Source: Paenibacillus silviterrae
GTDB lineage: Bacteria > Bacillota > Bacilli > Paenibacillales > NBRC-103111
DNA: 64,000 nucleotides
NCBI RefSeq assembly: GCF_030167925.1
Contig: NZ_JASKUT010000002.1
Coordinates: 434,001 to 498,000 of the forward strand
Reading direction: 5' to 3'
Under the pieces are notes generated by a model. The model searched no databases and was not told where the DNA came from. It worked only from the letters and a program-made list of their open reading frames with translations. The position numbers and the translations under genes were made by a program. This document shows, piece by piece, positions 9,671 through 19,276 of this stretch (positions within the stretch are counted from its first letter, which is position 1; every line of letters begins with the position of its first letter).

Positions 9671-11305
9671 ATGAAAAAGCGTAAATGGGCGGCAGCTACT
9701 CTGGCTGTTACCATGTCGACAGGCTTGCTTGCTGCGTGCAGCAGCGGAGCCGAAACACCGGCGGCAGAAGGCCAAGGAGCGAAGAAGGAGGAGGTTGCGG
9801 GCTTGAACAGCACCGGCTTTCCGATTGCGAAGGAGCCGCTCACACTCACCTTCTTTACAGGTAAGGCGGCAACCAACGGCAATAACTTCGAGGAAACGCT
9901 CGTTTGGAAGGAATACGCCAAGAAGAGCAACATCAAGGTAAATTTTCAGCTGGTTCCTTTCGAGAATTTAACGGAGAAGCGGAACCTGGCTTTGGCGAGC
10001 GGAGACTATCCAGATGCTTTCTACTCCGCAAGGGTGAGTGCCGCCGACCTGATGAAATACGGAGCTCAGGGCACCTTCGTAAAACTCAATGATTATATCG
10101 ATAAGTACGCACCGAATTTCAAAAAGCTGCTTGATAAGTATCCCGACCTACGCAAAGGTTTGACCATGCCGGACGGGGGGATCTATTCCTTCCCATCCTT
10201 CTATGATCCGGGCTTCCTGCCGATGCTGATCGGTACGCCTCTTTGGATTAAGCAGGATTTCCTGACCAAGCTGAACATGAAGGAGCCGACCACAACCGAG
10301 GAATTCTATCAATATTTGAAGGCCGTCAAAGAAAAGGATCCGAACGGCAACGGCCAGGCGGATGAGGTGCCTTATGCGGGCGGCGGCATTAACCCGTTGA
10401 TCGAGCAGCTTCGCGGGGCGTGGGGCTTCGGGAATCGCGGACTCGGCCATAAATTCGTCGATATGAATCCTGCCAAGCAAGGGGAGCTCCGCTTCTTCCG
10501 TACCGATCCGAAGTACAAGGAAGTGATCGAGTATGTTCGCAAGCTCTATGCCGAAGGGCTGATCGATAAGGAGATCTTCACGGTGAAGACCAGCGCGCTC
10601 TACGCGAAGGGACAAACCGGGGTGTTCGGAGCGACGATCAACCCGAACCCGACGACACAGATGAATCAGACAGGGTACGTAGGTCTCGGGGCACTGAAAG
10701 GGCCGCATGGCGATCAGCTCTATACGCATCTGAAGGTGCCGATGGTATGGCCGGGCGCCTTCGTCATCACGGATAAGAACAAGCATGTAGAAGCTACGAT
10801 CCGTTGGATCGACTATTTCTACGGCGATGAAGGGGCTACCTTCTACTTCATGGGCTTGAAGGGCCAAACCTATAAGGAAACGGCGGACGGCAAGCTGGAG
10901 TTTGTGGAAGAAATCACGAAGAACCCAAGCGGCTTAACGATGGACCAGGCGCTGGCGAAGTACATTACTTGGCTGGGCGGCAGTTACCCCGGCTATGTGC
11001 AGGAGAAGTACTTTAAGGGCTCGGAGACGCTGCCGGAATCGGTCGCCGCAGGTAAGAAGGCGGAGCCGCATGCGCTGAAGGAAATCTGGAATGCATTTAA
11101 CTTTACGGAGGAGGAGACGGAATTCATGTCTTCCGTTGGCTCCGATATTCATACCTACATCGGGGAGATGGAGGCGAAGTTCATTACCGGTGCCGAACCT
11201 ATGTCCGAATGGAATAAGTATGTGGATACCGTAAAGAAGATGGGAATGGATCAGTATATGAAGATTTACAAGCAAGCGTACGACAGATACAGCAAGAGCA
11301 AGTAG
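9671..11305 (+). CDS. Extracellular solute-binding lipoprotein (LplA-like)
   Basis: A 544-residue lipoprotein. The signal peptide MKKRKWAAATLAVTMSTG ends in the lipobox LLAAC, so Cys20 is the lipidated residue. The mature part is a two-lobed type 1 binding protein: it has the DPNGNGQADEVPYAG segment typical of LplA-like proteins, and many aromatic residues. ATG at 9671 is preferred to an upstream in-frame start at 9614 because AGGAGG at 9657-9662 gives 8-nt spacing and the protein then begins with the signal peptide. It delivers an oligosaccharide or substituted sugar to the two permeases. A near-perfect hairpin follows, so the downstream genes may be transcribed less strongly. Confidence 0.93.
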   Translation: MKKRKWAAATLAVTMSTGLLAACSSGAETPAAEGQGAKKEEVAGLNSTGFPIAKEPLTLTFFTGKAATNGNNFEETLVWKEYAKKSNIKVNFQLVPFENLTEKRNLALASGDYPDAFYSARVSAADLMKYGAQGTFVKLNDYIDKYAPNFKKLLDKYPDLRKGLTMPDGGIYSFPSFYDPGFLPMLIGTPLWIKQDFLTKLNMKEPTTTEEFYQYLKAVKEKDPNGNGQADEVPYAGGGINPLIEQLRGAWGFGNRGLGHKFVDMNPAKQGELRFFRTDPKYKEVIEYVRKLYAEGLIDKEIFTVKTSALYAKGQTGVFGATINPNPTTQMNQTGYVGLGALKGPHGDQLYTHLKVPMVWPGAFVITDKNKHVEATIRWIDYFYGDEGATFYFMGLKGQTYKETADGKLEFVEEITKNPSGLTMDQALAKYITWLGGSYPGYVQEKYFKGSETLPESVAAGKKAEPHALKEIWNAFNFTEEETEFMSSVGSDIHTYIGEMEAKFITGAEPMSEWNKYVDTVKKMGMDQYMKIYKQAYDRYSKSK

Positions 11306-11314
11306 TGACAGGGG

Positions 11315-11342
11315 GGCGGCTTTGCTTGCAAAGCCGCCTTCC
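11315..11342 (+). terminator. Strong hairpin after binding-protein gene
   Basis: GGCGGCTTTGC at 11315-11325 and its exact complement GCAAAGCCGCC at 11328-11338 form an 11-bp inverted repeat with almost no loop, followed by TTCCC. The T-run is weak, so it may act as a partial terminator or as an mRNA 3'-end stabiliser that raises binding-protein yield, as is common in sugar ABC operons. Confidence 0.6.
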
Positions 11343-11383
11343 CAGTTTAGAGCGCGTATGCCCGGAGAAGGGAGTTGTAGGGG

Positions 11384-12406
11384 TTGGCGGCTTTTAAGAG
11401 AAAGCAGATCGTCGGGCTGGCAGGAGCCGGGGCGGTTGCATCGCTACTGGTGCTTGCAGCCTGTACGGAGGTTAGTCTGGAGGGCGTGCCGGCCAAGTCG
11501 GCTCCTTCCGTAGCTCAGCCGTCTCCGCAGGAGAAGCCGCGGACGGATCAGGTGTTCGATAAGGAGAAGTATAAGGATCAGCTTACGATCCGCTATTTCT
11601 ATCTGGAGGGCCCGGAGATGACGGGAGACAGCATCCTGATTCAATCGCCGGATGGAAAAAGCATGCTTATCGATTCGGGATTGCCCGGGGTCGGGTCACA
11701 GGTAGTAAGCTATCTGGATAAGCTAGGGGTCACGAAGCTGGATATTGCCTTGAATACGCATCCGCATACGGATCACATCGGAGGTTTCGCCACCGTTGCA
11801 CAGAAGAAGGAGATCGGCGTCTTCTACATGGAGAACTTGCCCTATCCCAGCTCGGCGTCTTACAGGAATGCAATCGCCGCACTGGATGCCAAGCAGGTGC
11901 CCAAGGAAATTCTTGAAGAGGGCTCCACCTTCAAGCTGGGAGAGGAGGTGAGCTTTGAGGTTTTAAGCCCGCCAAAAGGAGAGCTTCCAGGAGCCATCAA
12001 AACCTTCTCCGCCCCGGAGCTGAATGATTATTCCATGGTGCTGCGAATGACGTTCCGCGGCCAGTCGTACTTAATTACTGGCGATATCTATAAGCATCGG
12101 GAGATGGAGCTGGTCGGCTCTCCTTTGGCGGAGAAGCTGGATGCGGATTCGCTGCATGTTCCGCACCACGGAAGCGAGTCGACGTCATCCTCGGAGCTGT
12201 TCATGCAAGCGGTTACTCCCAAGTATGCCGTCATGAGTCAAAATTTGTTTCAGAGTCCCAATCTGATGGAGAGGTATCAGAAGAAGGGGGCGCAGGTATT
12301 TTCGACCGGTCTGCACGGCAATGTGTTGCTTATTCTGGACGGGAAAGACATACGCACGATTACCGAGAAGGATTGGGCGCCGAGGTCCGGCGCCGCTCAG
12401 AAGTAG
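11384..12406 (+). CDS. MBL-fold metallohydrolase lipoprotein, ComEC/Rec2-like
   Basis: A 340-residue putative lipoprotein. The N-terminus (KRKQIVGLAGAGAVASLL) ends in the lipobox LVLAAC. Residues ~70-330 are a metallo-beta-lactamase domain resembling the C-terminal part of ComEC: the metal motif is NTHPHTDHIGG and the downstream motif HVPHHGSEST is kept, with YLITGDI between. Start TTG at 11384 has AAGGGAG at 9-nt spacing. Relatives hydrolyse phosphodiesters or other esters outside the membrane. Its place between a sugar-binding lipoprotein and a secreted metallophosphoesterase suggests extracellular cleavage of phosphate-containing material, which is an inference. Expression would require readthrough of the hairpin upstream or its own promoter. 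Confidence 0.85.
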   Translation: MAAFKRKQIVGLAGAGAVASLLVLAACTEVSLEGVPAKSAPSVAQPSPQEKPRTDQVFDKEKYKDQLTIRYFYLEGPEMTGDSILIQSPDGKSMLIDSGLPGVGSQVVSYLDKLGVTKLDIALNTHPHTDHIGGFATVAQKKEIGVFYMENLPYPSSASYRNAIAALDAKQVPKEILEEGSTFKLGEEVSFEVLSPPKGELPGAIKTFSAPELNDYSMVLRMTFRGQSYLITGDIYKHREMELVGSPLAEKLDADSLHVPHHGSESTSSSELFMQAVTPKYAVMSQNLFQSPNLMERYQKKGAQVFSTGLHGNVLLILDGKDIRTITEKDWAPRSGAAQK

Positions 12407-12436
12407 AGTGATTCTATCATTCCCAAGGAGGATGCT

Positions 12437-15400
12437 ATGAAAGAGAAAAGAAAAGGTAAGCTTCAACGGCCGATATGCTCTCTATTGCTCTCCCTAAGTA
12501 TGACGGTAAGCGCGGCTCTGCCGCTCCATGGGGCAGCGTTCGAGGCGCAAGCCGCTGCCGCCGCCGCATTGGTGCCTCCGGTTCTTATCACGGAGCTTGT
12601 TCCCGATACGACGAATGTAAACGGAGCCGACGGGTACGAATTCATTGAGGTATACAATAACACGGATCAGCCGATGAATTTCAAGGACTACAAAATACTA
12701 TATCGTTATTTGGAAAGCGAGACCGTATGGGTTCCCGTACCGGAGGATGTCGTGATCGAGCCGGGGAAAACACTGGTTTTATGGATCATTAACACCTATA
12801 ACGGCGCGGCAACCGTAGCGGACTTCAACGCCAATTTTCAGGTGAATCTGGTAGAAAATAAAGACATTGTCCGGATTTACTCAGGCGGTATGGCGAACAG
12901 CCGGATGCGCGAGGTTGTCGTCATGACCAATACGGGACATGAGCTTGTCTCGGCCTTCTACAACGAGGGAGAGGAAATCACGGAGCCGGATAAGGGCATT
13001 ATTTATCGTTATCCGCAGGACGGAACGAATAAAATGGCCCTGATCAGCGGAGGAATCCAGCCTGGGACACCGGGAAGAGTGGAGCCCGAGCAGGTGCCGT
13101 CCACACCGATTTCGATAACGGACACCTTGCCTCCTGTCATTAGGGATAAAACCGGACTTGCAGCTAGCGATCCGACAGAGGAATTGGAGATTACCGCCGA
13201 GGCAACTGACAATAGCATGGTGAAGACGCTGACGCTGCATTACCGAATGGAGGGGCAAGCTTCCTTCCGGACAGCTCAGCTGAAGAAGGGTGAGGAAGCC
13301 GGCATCTATCACTATAAGCTCGGAGTGCTGGAACTGCTCGGCAGCCCCGGTTTGGAATATTATTTCACGGCTTCTGACGGCTACAATGAAGCTCAAAGCC
13401 CGATCAGCCGGATCCAGCTGACGAATCCCGTAAGTCCGCGAATGAACCTTACGGAGGGGAGTATGGTTAGCGGAGAAACCTTGGTGAAAGCGGCCGTGAA
13501 CGGAACCGATCCGTCACAGCTGCAGCTTGCCATCGACGGGAAGCCAGTCAGCGGCGGAGAACGGGCTATGGAGAAGAAGGCGTTCTTCGTTTTTGAAGGG
13601 CAAGGCATGAACGGGAAAAATGCCATTACGATGGGCAAGGACATTTTGTTTATGGCCGATAAGGTCGTGAACAATTTCGATACGGTCATTGCGCCTATCG
13701 AACCCGAGCGGCTGAAGCAAGGAGAGAACGTCATTGCACTGCGGGCCGGCTCATCTGTAAGGCCGTATTTTGAAGACAACCCCGAAACGAATCTGGACGA
13801 TTACGATATTCGGAACGTTCGGCTGGTATTGGCAGACGGTACGGTGCTGAGATCGAAGGAGTATGCCAATCCGAGCCAGCTGATCGATGTGGGGGATAAC
13901 GGCAGGTTCTTGCCTGTTGTGTACTTTACGTTCGACATCGCTCCGGAGAAGCTGAATGCGCTGGTGTATCGATGGCCTACGAACGCAATGCAGGACGGGC
14001 CGCATACCGTAAGCGCGGTAGCACCTAACCAAGGTGAAGCTCGGGTCCGAGTAAACGTCGATAATACAGGACCTGTCCTCACGACCAATATGGCGGAGGG
14101 CCAGCTGTACAAGGGAAGCTTCACGGTGGAAGCGGCCGCTTCCGATGCGGTTGCAGGCATCAAGAGCAAGACGGTGAAGCTGGACGGCCAAAACATCGTC
14201 GTACCTTACGCTACCTCGTCCACTGCCTTAGCGCCGGGTGTACATACCCTGCAGCTGACGGCAACGGACAACGCAGGGAATCGAAGCGAAAGAACGATTG
14301 CGTTTACGACGCCGGAGGAGCATCCGTATAAGCCCGCTCTGATCTCACCTGAGAACGGGCAGCACGATGTGAATGCCGATCCGGTGCTGAAGGTTTCCGT
14401 CAGCGATCCGACGAGCGATGAGCTGAGCGTGTCGTTCCGCCGGGGATACGTATACGATGCCGCGGCACCGCAGCTGCAGCTGTTCAAGCATGCAACGGCT
14501 TGGGAGCCGCCTTCAGCTGCAAGACCCATTGGCGAAGTAAGGCTTACCCCGGAGGAAACAGCGGATTTGGCCTCCTCGGATGGCCGTTATGTGACGGTAG
14601 ATTCCACTCTGCAATTTCCTTACCTTCGATTCGAGGTGCAGCTGAAGGAGGAGATCTCGGCAGGAGATCAAGTGGAAGTATTCTGGGAGGGCAAGTCGCT
14701 TCCGGGACGGAAGGTGACGATGTATGCATGGAACCACAGCAGCGGAAAGTGGGATGCGGTCGATTCCTTCGTTCCGTCCACGGAAGAGGATTTTGAACTG
14801 ACCGGGTTAGTCTCCGGTGAGCATTATGTGAAGGACCGGGTCATCCAAGTCATGGTCCAAGACCAGATTCCGGCTCGGGGGGATTATGATTACACGATCG
14901 CCTGGATGTCGGATACCCAGTTCTATTCCGAGCTGCACCCGCATATCTACGAATCCCAGGTGAAATGGATCCGCGATCAAGCCGCTGCCATGAATATCCG
15001 GTATGTCATCCATACGGGAGATCTGGTCAACGAGCCTACGGCGAGGTATCAATGGGAACGCGCGAGCCAGTATATGCAAGTGCTGGAGGATGCGAATGTC
15101 CCTTATGGCGTGCTCGCGGGTAATCATGACGTGGGAACTACAGATTCCGATTATACCACCTATGAGCAGTATTTCGGCGCGGGACGTTTCGAGCAGGAGC
15201 CGTACTACGGGGAGAGCTATAAAAACAATCGCGGGCATTACGATTTGATATCCGCGAGCGGCAACGATTTTATTTTTCTGTACATGGGCTGGGGTGTGAA
15301 TGAAGAGGATATGGCCTGGATGAACCAGGTGTTATCGGAGCACCCCGATCGAATTGCCGTAGTCAGCCTGCACGATTATTTGCAGCCGAACGGTACCAGA

Positions 15401-16504
15401 TCGATTACAGGCAACAAGGTGTATCAGGACGTTGTTTTGAAAAATAAGAACGTTGCGGCGGTCCTCAGCGGCCATTATACCGGCAGCGCGCTTTTGACGG
15501 ATGAGATCGATGACAATGGCGACGGAGCACCCGATCGCAGAGTGTATCAGATGCTGAACGACTACCAAGGCTTCGAAGAAGGCGGCATGGGGTACATGAA
15601 GCTGCTGCATTTTGATACGGAAAGCAATACGATTTATGTGAATACGTACTCTCCATATAAGAACGATTACAACTATTACGAACCGTCCGAGTATCCCGGG
15701 AAGGATGAGACGACACTGGCCCTGGAGCTGACTCCCCGCCTGAAGCGCGTGGCAACGGATTATCTGCAAGTGCGCGTGTATACGGATAAGGAGATCGGCA
15801 AAGCGCAGCAGGTTCCTAGCGGCGGGACGGCGGAGGTGCAGTGGAGCGGGCTTCAAGAGCTGCAGGGCTACTCCTGGTACGCTCTAGCCGAGGATGCTTT
15901 CGGCGGTAAGACGGTGTCCGACATTTGGAGCTTTACGACCCGCAATGTGATCGATAGTCCGGCAAATTTACGGGCACTTCAAGTTATGGATGTATCGGTT
16001 CAATTGGCATGGAATCGAGTCCAAGATGAGCATGCGGAGCGAATTTCGTATGATCTTTATAGGAACGGCAGCCTGCTGACCTCCGTAACCGATTCCGTGT
16101 ATTCGACTGTGGGGGACGCCGTATATCGAGTGGATGGGCTTTCACCCGATACCCGATATGAATTCTATGTCATTGCCAAAGATGAGAAGGGCAATGCTTC
16201 GAAGCCAAGTCCTACGCTTGTCGTCACGACGCAAGTAAATCTACCTGTTGTCCAGGGGTTGCTGCAAGGGTACATCATGTCGGGAGAGGTGACCGGACCA
16301 TTGGCGATGCAGCTAAGTAATCGGATGGAGCAGGTAGCGCATCATTACGAAAAAGGCTCTATCGCACAAGCGGCGAAGCATTTGCAGGATTTCCTGAAGC
16401 AGTTGGGCAATCCTTCTCAGCAGGGCAGGATAACGGCAGAAGCAAAGGCCTTGCTGGAGCAAAAAGCGAGTGCACTGCTTGCGCAGTGGAGTAAGAACGA
16501 ATAA
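12437..16504 (+). CDS. Secreted multidomain metallophosphoesterase (LTD, Ig-like, calcineurin-like, FnIII, FIMAH)
   Basis: A 1355-residue exported protein. A signal peptide ends about residue 40 (AAFEAQAAAAA). Order: lamin-tail-type domain, residues ~45-180 (VLITELVPDTTN, YEFIEVYNNTDQP); Ig-like/big-domain region ~220-620 with TDNAGNRSERT motifs; a linking beta domain ~640-800; a calcineurin-like phosphoesterase ~815-1090 with metal motifs SDTQFYS, HTGDLVNE, AGNHDVG and SGHYTGSA; an unassigned beta stretch; a fibronectin type III domain ~1180-1270; and a C-terminal FIMAH-like helical domain ~1280-1355 (AKHLQDFLKQLGNPSQ). ATG has AAGGAGG upstream. It follows the MBL lipoprotein by 30 bp and precedes two oxidoreductases. 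Likely a cell-surface phosphodiesterase acting on phosphorylated polymers; substrate unknown. Confidence 0.9.
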   Translation: MKEKRKGKLQRPICSLLLSLSMTVSAALPLHGAAFEAQAAAAAALVPPVLITELVPDTTNVNGADGYEFIEVYNNTDQPMNFKDYKILYRYLESETVWVPVPEDVVIEPGKTLVLWIINTYNGAATVADFNANFQVNLVENKDIVRIYSGGMANSRMREVVVMTNTGHELVSAFYNEGEEITEPDKGIIYRYPQDGTNKMALISGGIQPGTPGRVEPEQVPSTPISITDTLPPVIRDKTGLAASDPTEELEITAEATDNSMVKTLTLHYRMEGQASFRTAQLKKGEEAGIYHYKLGVLELLGSPGLEYYFTASDGYNEAQSPISRIQLTNPVSPRMNLTEGSMVSGETLVKAAVNGTDPSQLQLAIDGKPVSGGERAMEKKAFFVFEGQGMNGKNAITMGKDILFMADKVVNNFDTVIAPIEPERLKQGENVIALRAGSSVRPYFEDNPETNLDDYDIRNVRLVLADGTVLRSKEYANPSQLIDVGDNGRFLPVVYFTFDIAPEKLNALVYRWPTNAMQDGPHTVSAVAPNQGEARVRVNVDNTGPVLTTNMAEGQLYKGSFTVEAAASDAVAGIKSKTVKLDGQNIVVPYATSSTALAPGVHTLQLTATDNAGNRSERTIAFTTPEEHPYKPALISPENGQHDVNADPVLKVSVSDPTSDELSVSFRRGYVYDAAAPQLQLFKHATAWEPPSAARPIGEVRLTPEETADLASSDGRYVTVDSTLQFPYLRFEVQLKEEISAGDQVEVFWEGKSLPGRKVTMYAWNHSSGKWDAVDSFVPSTEEDFELTGLVSGEHYVKDRVIQVMVQDQIPARGDYDYTIAWMSDTQFYSELHPHIYESQVKWIRDQAAAMNIRYVIHTGDLVNEPTARYQWERASQYMQVLEDANVPYGVLAGNHDVGTTDSDYTTYEQYFGAGRFEQEPYYGESYKNNRGHYDLISASGNDFIFLYMGWGVNEEDMAWMNQVLSEHPDRIAVVSLHDYLQPNGTRSITGNKVYQDVVLKNKNVAAVLSGHYTGSALLTDEIDDNGDGAPDRRVYQMLNDYQGFEEGGMGYMKLLHFDTESNTIYVNTYSPYKNDYNYYEPSEYPGKDETTLALELTPRLKRVATDYLQVRVYTDKEIGKAQQVPSGGTAEVQWSGLQELQGYSWYALAEDAFGGKTVSDIWSFTTRNVIDSPANLRALQVMDVSVQLAWNRVQDEHAERISYDLYRNGSLLTSVTDSVYSTVGDAVYRVDGLSPDTRYEFYVIAKDEKGNASKPSPTLVVTTQVNLPVVQGLLQGYIMSGEVTGPLAMQLSNRMEQVAHHYEKGSIAQAAKHLQDFLKQLGNPSQQGRITAEAKALLEQKASALLAQWSKNE

Positions 16505-16521
16505 GGAGGCTTTCTAAGTTT

Positions 16522-17496
16522 ATGATCAAAATCGGTTTGGTCGGGGCGGGGTTTATGGGCCAGACCCATCACAAGGCATACCGCCAGATTGGGGGAGCGG
16601 CGGTGACAGCCGTGTGCGATCTCGATGTGGAGAAAGCGATGAAGCTGGCAGGGGCTTGGAACGTGGATATCTTTACATCATTGGAGACGATGCTGGAGCT
16701 AAGCGATATCGATGCGGTTGATGTGTGCTTGCCCACGGATCTTCACCGATGGGCGGTGGAACGGGCCGCTGCTCATGGCAAGCACGTATTTTGCGAGAAG
16801 CCGATCGCAGCCTCGGAAGAAGATGCAGAAGCCATGATACAAGCGTGCCGGGCAGCCGGGGTGATTTTCATGGTAGGGCATGTTGTCCGGTTCGACCCGC
16901 AGTATCGTGCAGCCAGACAGCAGCTGCTTGCAGGTAAGCTGGGCAATCCCGGCGTCGTGAGAACGGTACGGTCGGGGGCTTTTCCCGCATGGTCGCCGTG
17001 GTTTGCAGACTATGACAGAAGCGGGGGGCCGCTGATTGATTTGGCCATTCACGATTTCGACTTCCTGCATTGGTGCTTCGGGCCGGTACGACGTGTATTC
17101 AGCAGACAGGTAACTCGGGAGCAGTTCGACCATACCTTAACCCTGCTGAGGTTCGAAAGCGGCGTTATGGCGCATGTGGAAGCTAGCTGGGCTTATCCTC
17201 AGGGAGCTCCGTTCCAAACTTCCATCGAGATAGCGGGCACCAAAGGCTTGGTCCAATTTGACCGCGGATCAGCCGCAACCATTGTACAATTTGGAGGAGT
17301 TCATGGGGTGGCAGCGGAGAGCCCGACCGTTAAGAGCCCGTACGCTCTGGAGCTTGAGCATTTCGTGGAATGTATCGGGAACGGTGCGGTGCCGCTTACT
17401 TCCGGTGAAGAGGCGCTGGAGGCGCTGCGAATCGGATTGGCCGCAGCGGCATCCGCCTTACGGCAGAAACCGGTGGAGATGAGGGCGGTGCACTAA
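16522..17496 (+). CDS. Gfo/Idh/MocA-family oxidoreductase
   Basis: A 324-residue NAD(P)-dependent sugar or cyclitol dehydrogenase of the Gfo/Idh/MocA family. The Rossmann fold begins at once with IGLVGAGFMGQTHHKAY, and the EKP catalytic motif is in VFCEKPIAASEED. The C-terminal half is the usual substrate-binding alpha/beta domain, with DLAIHDFDFLHW holding the conserved His. AAGGAGG lies 12 nt before the ATG and overlaps the end of the phosphoesterase gene. The next gene overlaps it by 1 bp (TAATG), so both are made together. Probably oxidises or interconverts the sugar released and imported by this cluster. Confidence 0.92.
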   Translation: MIKIGLVGAGFMGQTHHKAYRQIGGAAVTAVCDLDVEKAMKLAGAWNVDIFTSLETMLELSDIDAVDVCLPTDLHRWAVERAAAHGKHVFCEKPIAASEEDAEAMIQACRAAGVIFMVGHVVRFDPQYRAARQQLLAGKLGNPGVVRTVRSGAFPAWSPWFADYDRSGGPLIDLAIHDFDFLHWCFGPVRRVFSRQVTREQFDHTLTLLRFESGVMAHVEASWAYPQGAPFQTSIEIAGTKGLVQFDRGSAATIVQFGGVHGVAAESPTVKSPYALELEHFVECIGNGAVPLTSGEEALEALRIGLAAAASALRQKPVEMRAVH

Positions 17497-18488
17497 TGAA
17501 AACCATTCGTTTAGGGATGATCAGCTTTGCTCATATGCACGCCTACAGCTACGTTCGGTCCATGCAGCAGCTACCGCATGTGGAGCTGGTTGGCATTTAC
17601 GACGAGGACTTGGAGCGGGCGCATGCCGCGGCGGCACGAAGCGGTGCGAAGCACTATGAAGATGTGAGCCTGCTGCTGAAGGACGTGGATGGGGTTATTA
17701 TTTGTACGGAGAACCGAAAGCATTTCGGCTATGCAATGGCCGCCGCGGAAGCGGGAGTGCACATTATGGTGGAGAAGCCGATCACCACAGTGGGGGAGGA
17801 AGCCCGCGAGTTGATCGCGCTTTGCAGCCGAAAGGGGGTAATCCTGCAGACGGCATTCCCGGTTCGCTTGAACACATCCGTGCAGAAGGTAAAGCAGCAG
17901 ATCGACGATGGTTCCGTCGGTGAGATCGTGGCTATCGCCGCTACGAACCATGGGCGTATGCCATCGGGATGGTTTATCGACCCCGAGCTCGCCGGTGGCG
18001 GAGCGGTGCTGGATCATACGGTGCATGTAGCGGATGTCATGCGTTGGCTGCTTCACAGCGAGGTGACGGAGGTCTATGCGGAGGTTGACACCCTGCTTCA
18101 CGACGTGCCTGTGGACGATTGCGGGCTGTTGTCTCTTCGCTTCGAGAATGGGGTGGTTGCAACGCTGGATACCAGCTGGTCCAGGCCGTCCACCTTCTCG
18201 ACCTGGGGAGACGTGACCATGCGTATCGTCGGAACGAAGGGCGTTCTCCACCTCGACGCCTTTGGGCAAAACGGTTCCCTTTGGGAGGAGGGAGCAATCC
18301 CTTCGCATCGGTATGTCGGATGGGGGGACAGCTCGGACGGCGCCCTAGTCGGCGAGTTCGTTGCGAGCATTCGCGAAGGCCGAAGCCCGTCGATTACAGG
18401 TGAGGATGGATTGCGCGCGGCGGAGGTCGCTTGGGCCGCCTACGAATCCGCCAAAACGAACCAAGCGGTTCAAGTGAAGCGATATTAA
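17496..18488 (+). CDS. Gfo/Idh/MocA-family oxidoreductase, second copy
   Basis: A 330-residue second member of the same family, different enough not to be a recent duplicate. The nucleotide loop is degenerate: LGMISFAHMHAYSYVRS has GxxSFAHxHA rather than GxGxxG, as in a subgroup of this family. The catalytic EKP motif is present (MVEKPITTVGEE) and the His-bearing helix is LDHTVHVADVMRW. It starts in the TAATG overlap with the preceding gene and ends in a clear terminator, closing the operon. Two unlike family members in tandem usually catalyse consecutive oxidation and reduction steps on one sugar, by analogy. Confidence 0.9.
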   Translation: MKTIRLGMISFAHMHAYSYVRSMQQLPHVELVGIYDEDLERAHAAAARSGAKHYEDVSLLLKDVDGVIICTENRKHFGYAMAAAEAGVHIMVEKPITTVGEEARELIALCSRKGVILQTAFPVRLNTSVQKVKQQIDDGSVGEIVAIAATNHGRMPSGWFIDPELAGGGAVLDHTVHVADVMRWLLHSEVTEVYAEVDTLLHDVPVDDCGLLSLRFENGVVATLDTSWSRPSTFSTWGDVTMRIVGTKGVLHLDAFGQNGSLWEEGAIPSHRYVGWGDSSDGALVGEFVASIREGRSPSITGEDGLRAAEVAWAAYESAKTNQAVQVKRY

Positions 18489-18502
18489 AAAGGATTTGGA
18501 GA

Positions 18503-18532
18503 GCCCGCCGGGATAACCGGCGGGTTCTTTTG
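18503..18532 (+). terminator. Rho-independent terminator of the 7.75-18.5 kb operon
   Basis: CCCGCCGG (18504-18511) and CCGGCGGG (18517-18524) form an 8-bp GC stem with a 5-nt loop, followed by TTCTTTTGG, 15 bp after the stop codon of the second oxidoreductase. Confidence 0.85.
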
Positions 18533-19276
18533 GTTGAGTGGGCCACACCTGACTTGCCTGATGGTATGAAAATGATGAACAAGGCGGCCCCCTCTAATCG
18601 CATATAGGCAATTACCGGCATCATGGGGGAATGATTCACCTGTGTAGTTGCAGATTTGCGATTACTTAGGCTTGAGGATAGTAAAATAGGGTGAGCGGAA
18701 TCCGTTTATTGTAAATGTGCGACTACATTTGCTCAAGAGCATGGATTCGACTACCGCAGTTGCAATAATGCGACTACCTAGGCGGAGGGCAAGAATAGCG
18801 CGCTTTAATGGAAGAGGGGATGCAATTCAATGGAAACCCGGAGGTGCATATCGATGGCTGCTGGTATTTGATTTATATACCAATATATGCCATAATTAAG
18901 GAACAAACGTTCGTTTTATTCGGCGACTTCCTAATATTGAGAAAGAATTTACGAACCAAGAGAACATCCTAGCCGGTTTCATCGTCATTGAATATAGCAA
19001 AGGGGAGGGCCGGCTCGGCGGGCAAGGTCCACGAAGCAGCCAGAGTGTGCACAATCGTAATGGCTGGAGCTGCTGCGAGCATTCGGGCAAGCTATAGATG
19101 TGAGGCGTATGAGGGAACATGCCATGGTGGCCTCTGAGTGCATGATTAGACTGAACAAGTACCTACCTGATAGCTGTTGACAAAACGCCAACATTCTAAT
19201 AAGATGTCTATGTAAATCGCAAACGAAATTATAAATTGTTTGCTATTTAACAAACGCTACAAGGAAGTGTTGTATC
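18533..19276. repeat. Gene-free stretch containing dispersed TGC-rich repeat elements
   Basis: About 740 bp without a supported gene. Between 18640 and 18790 three similar words occur: AGTTGCAGATTTGCGATTA, TTGTAAATGTGCGACTA and AGTTGCAATAATGCGACTA. They match the core of the 112-bp tandem repeat at 28.2 kb (read on its other strand, AGTTGCAAATCTGCGATT, 16 of 18 identical). From 18800 to 19276 I see no repeat and no confident promoter; the last 80 bp are AT-rich and should hold the promoter of the DUF2087 gene. Confidence 0.6.
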
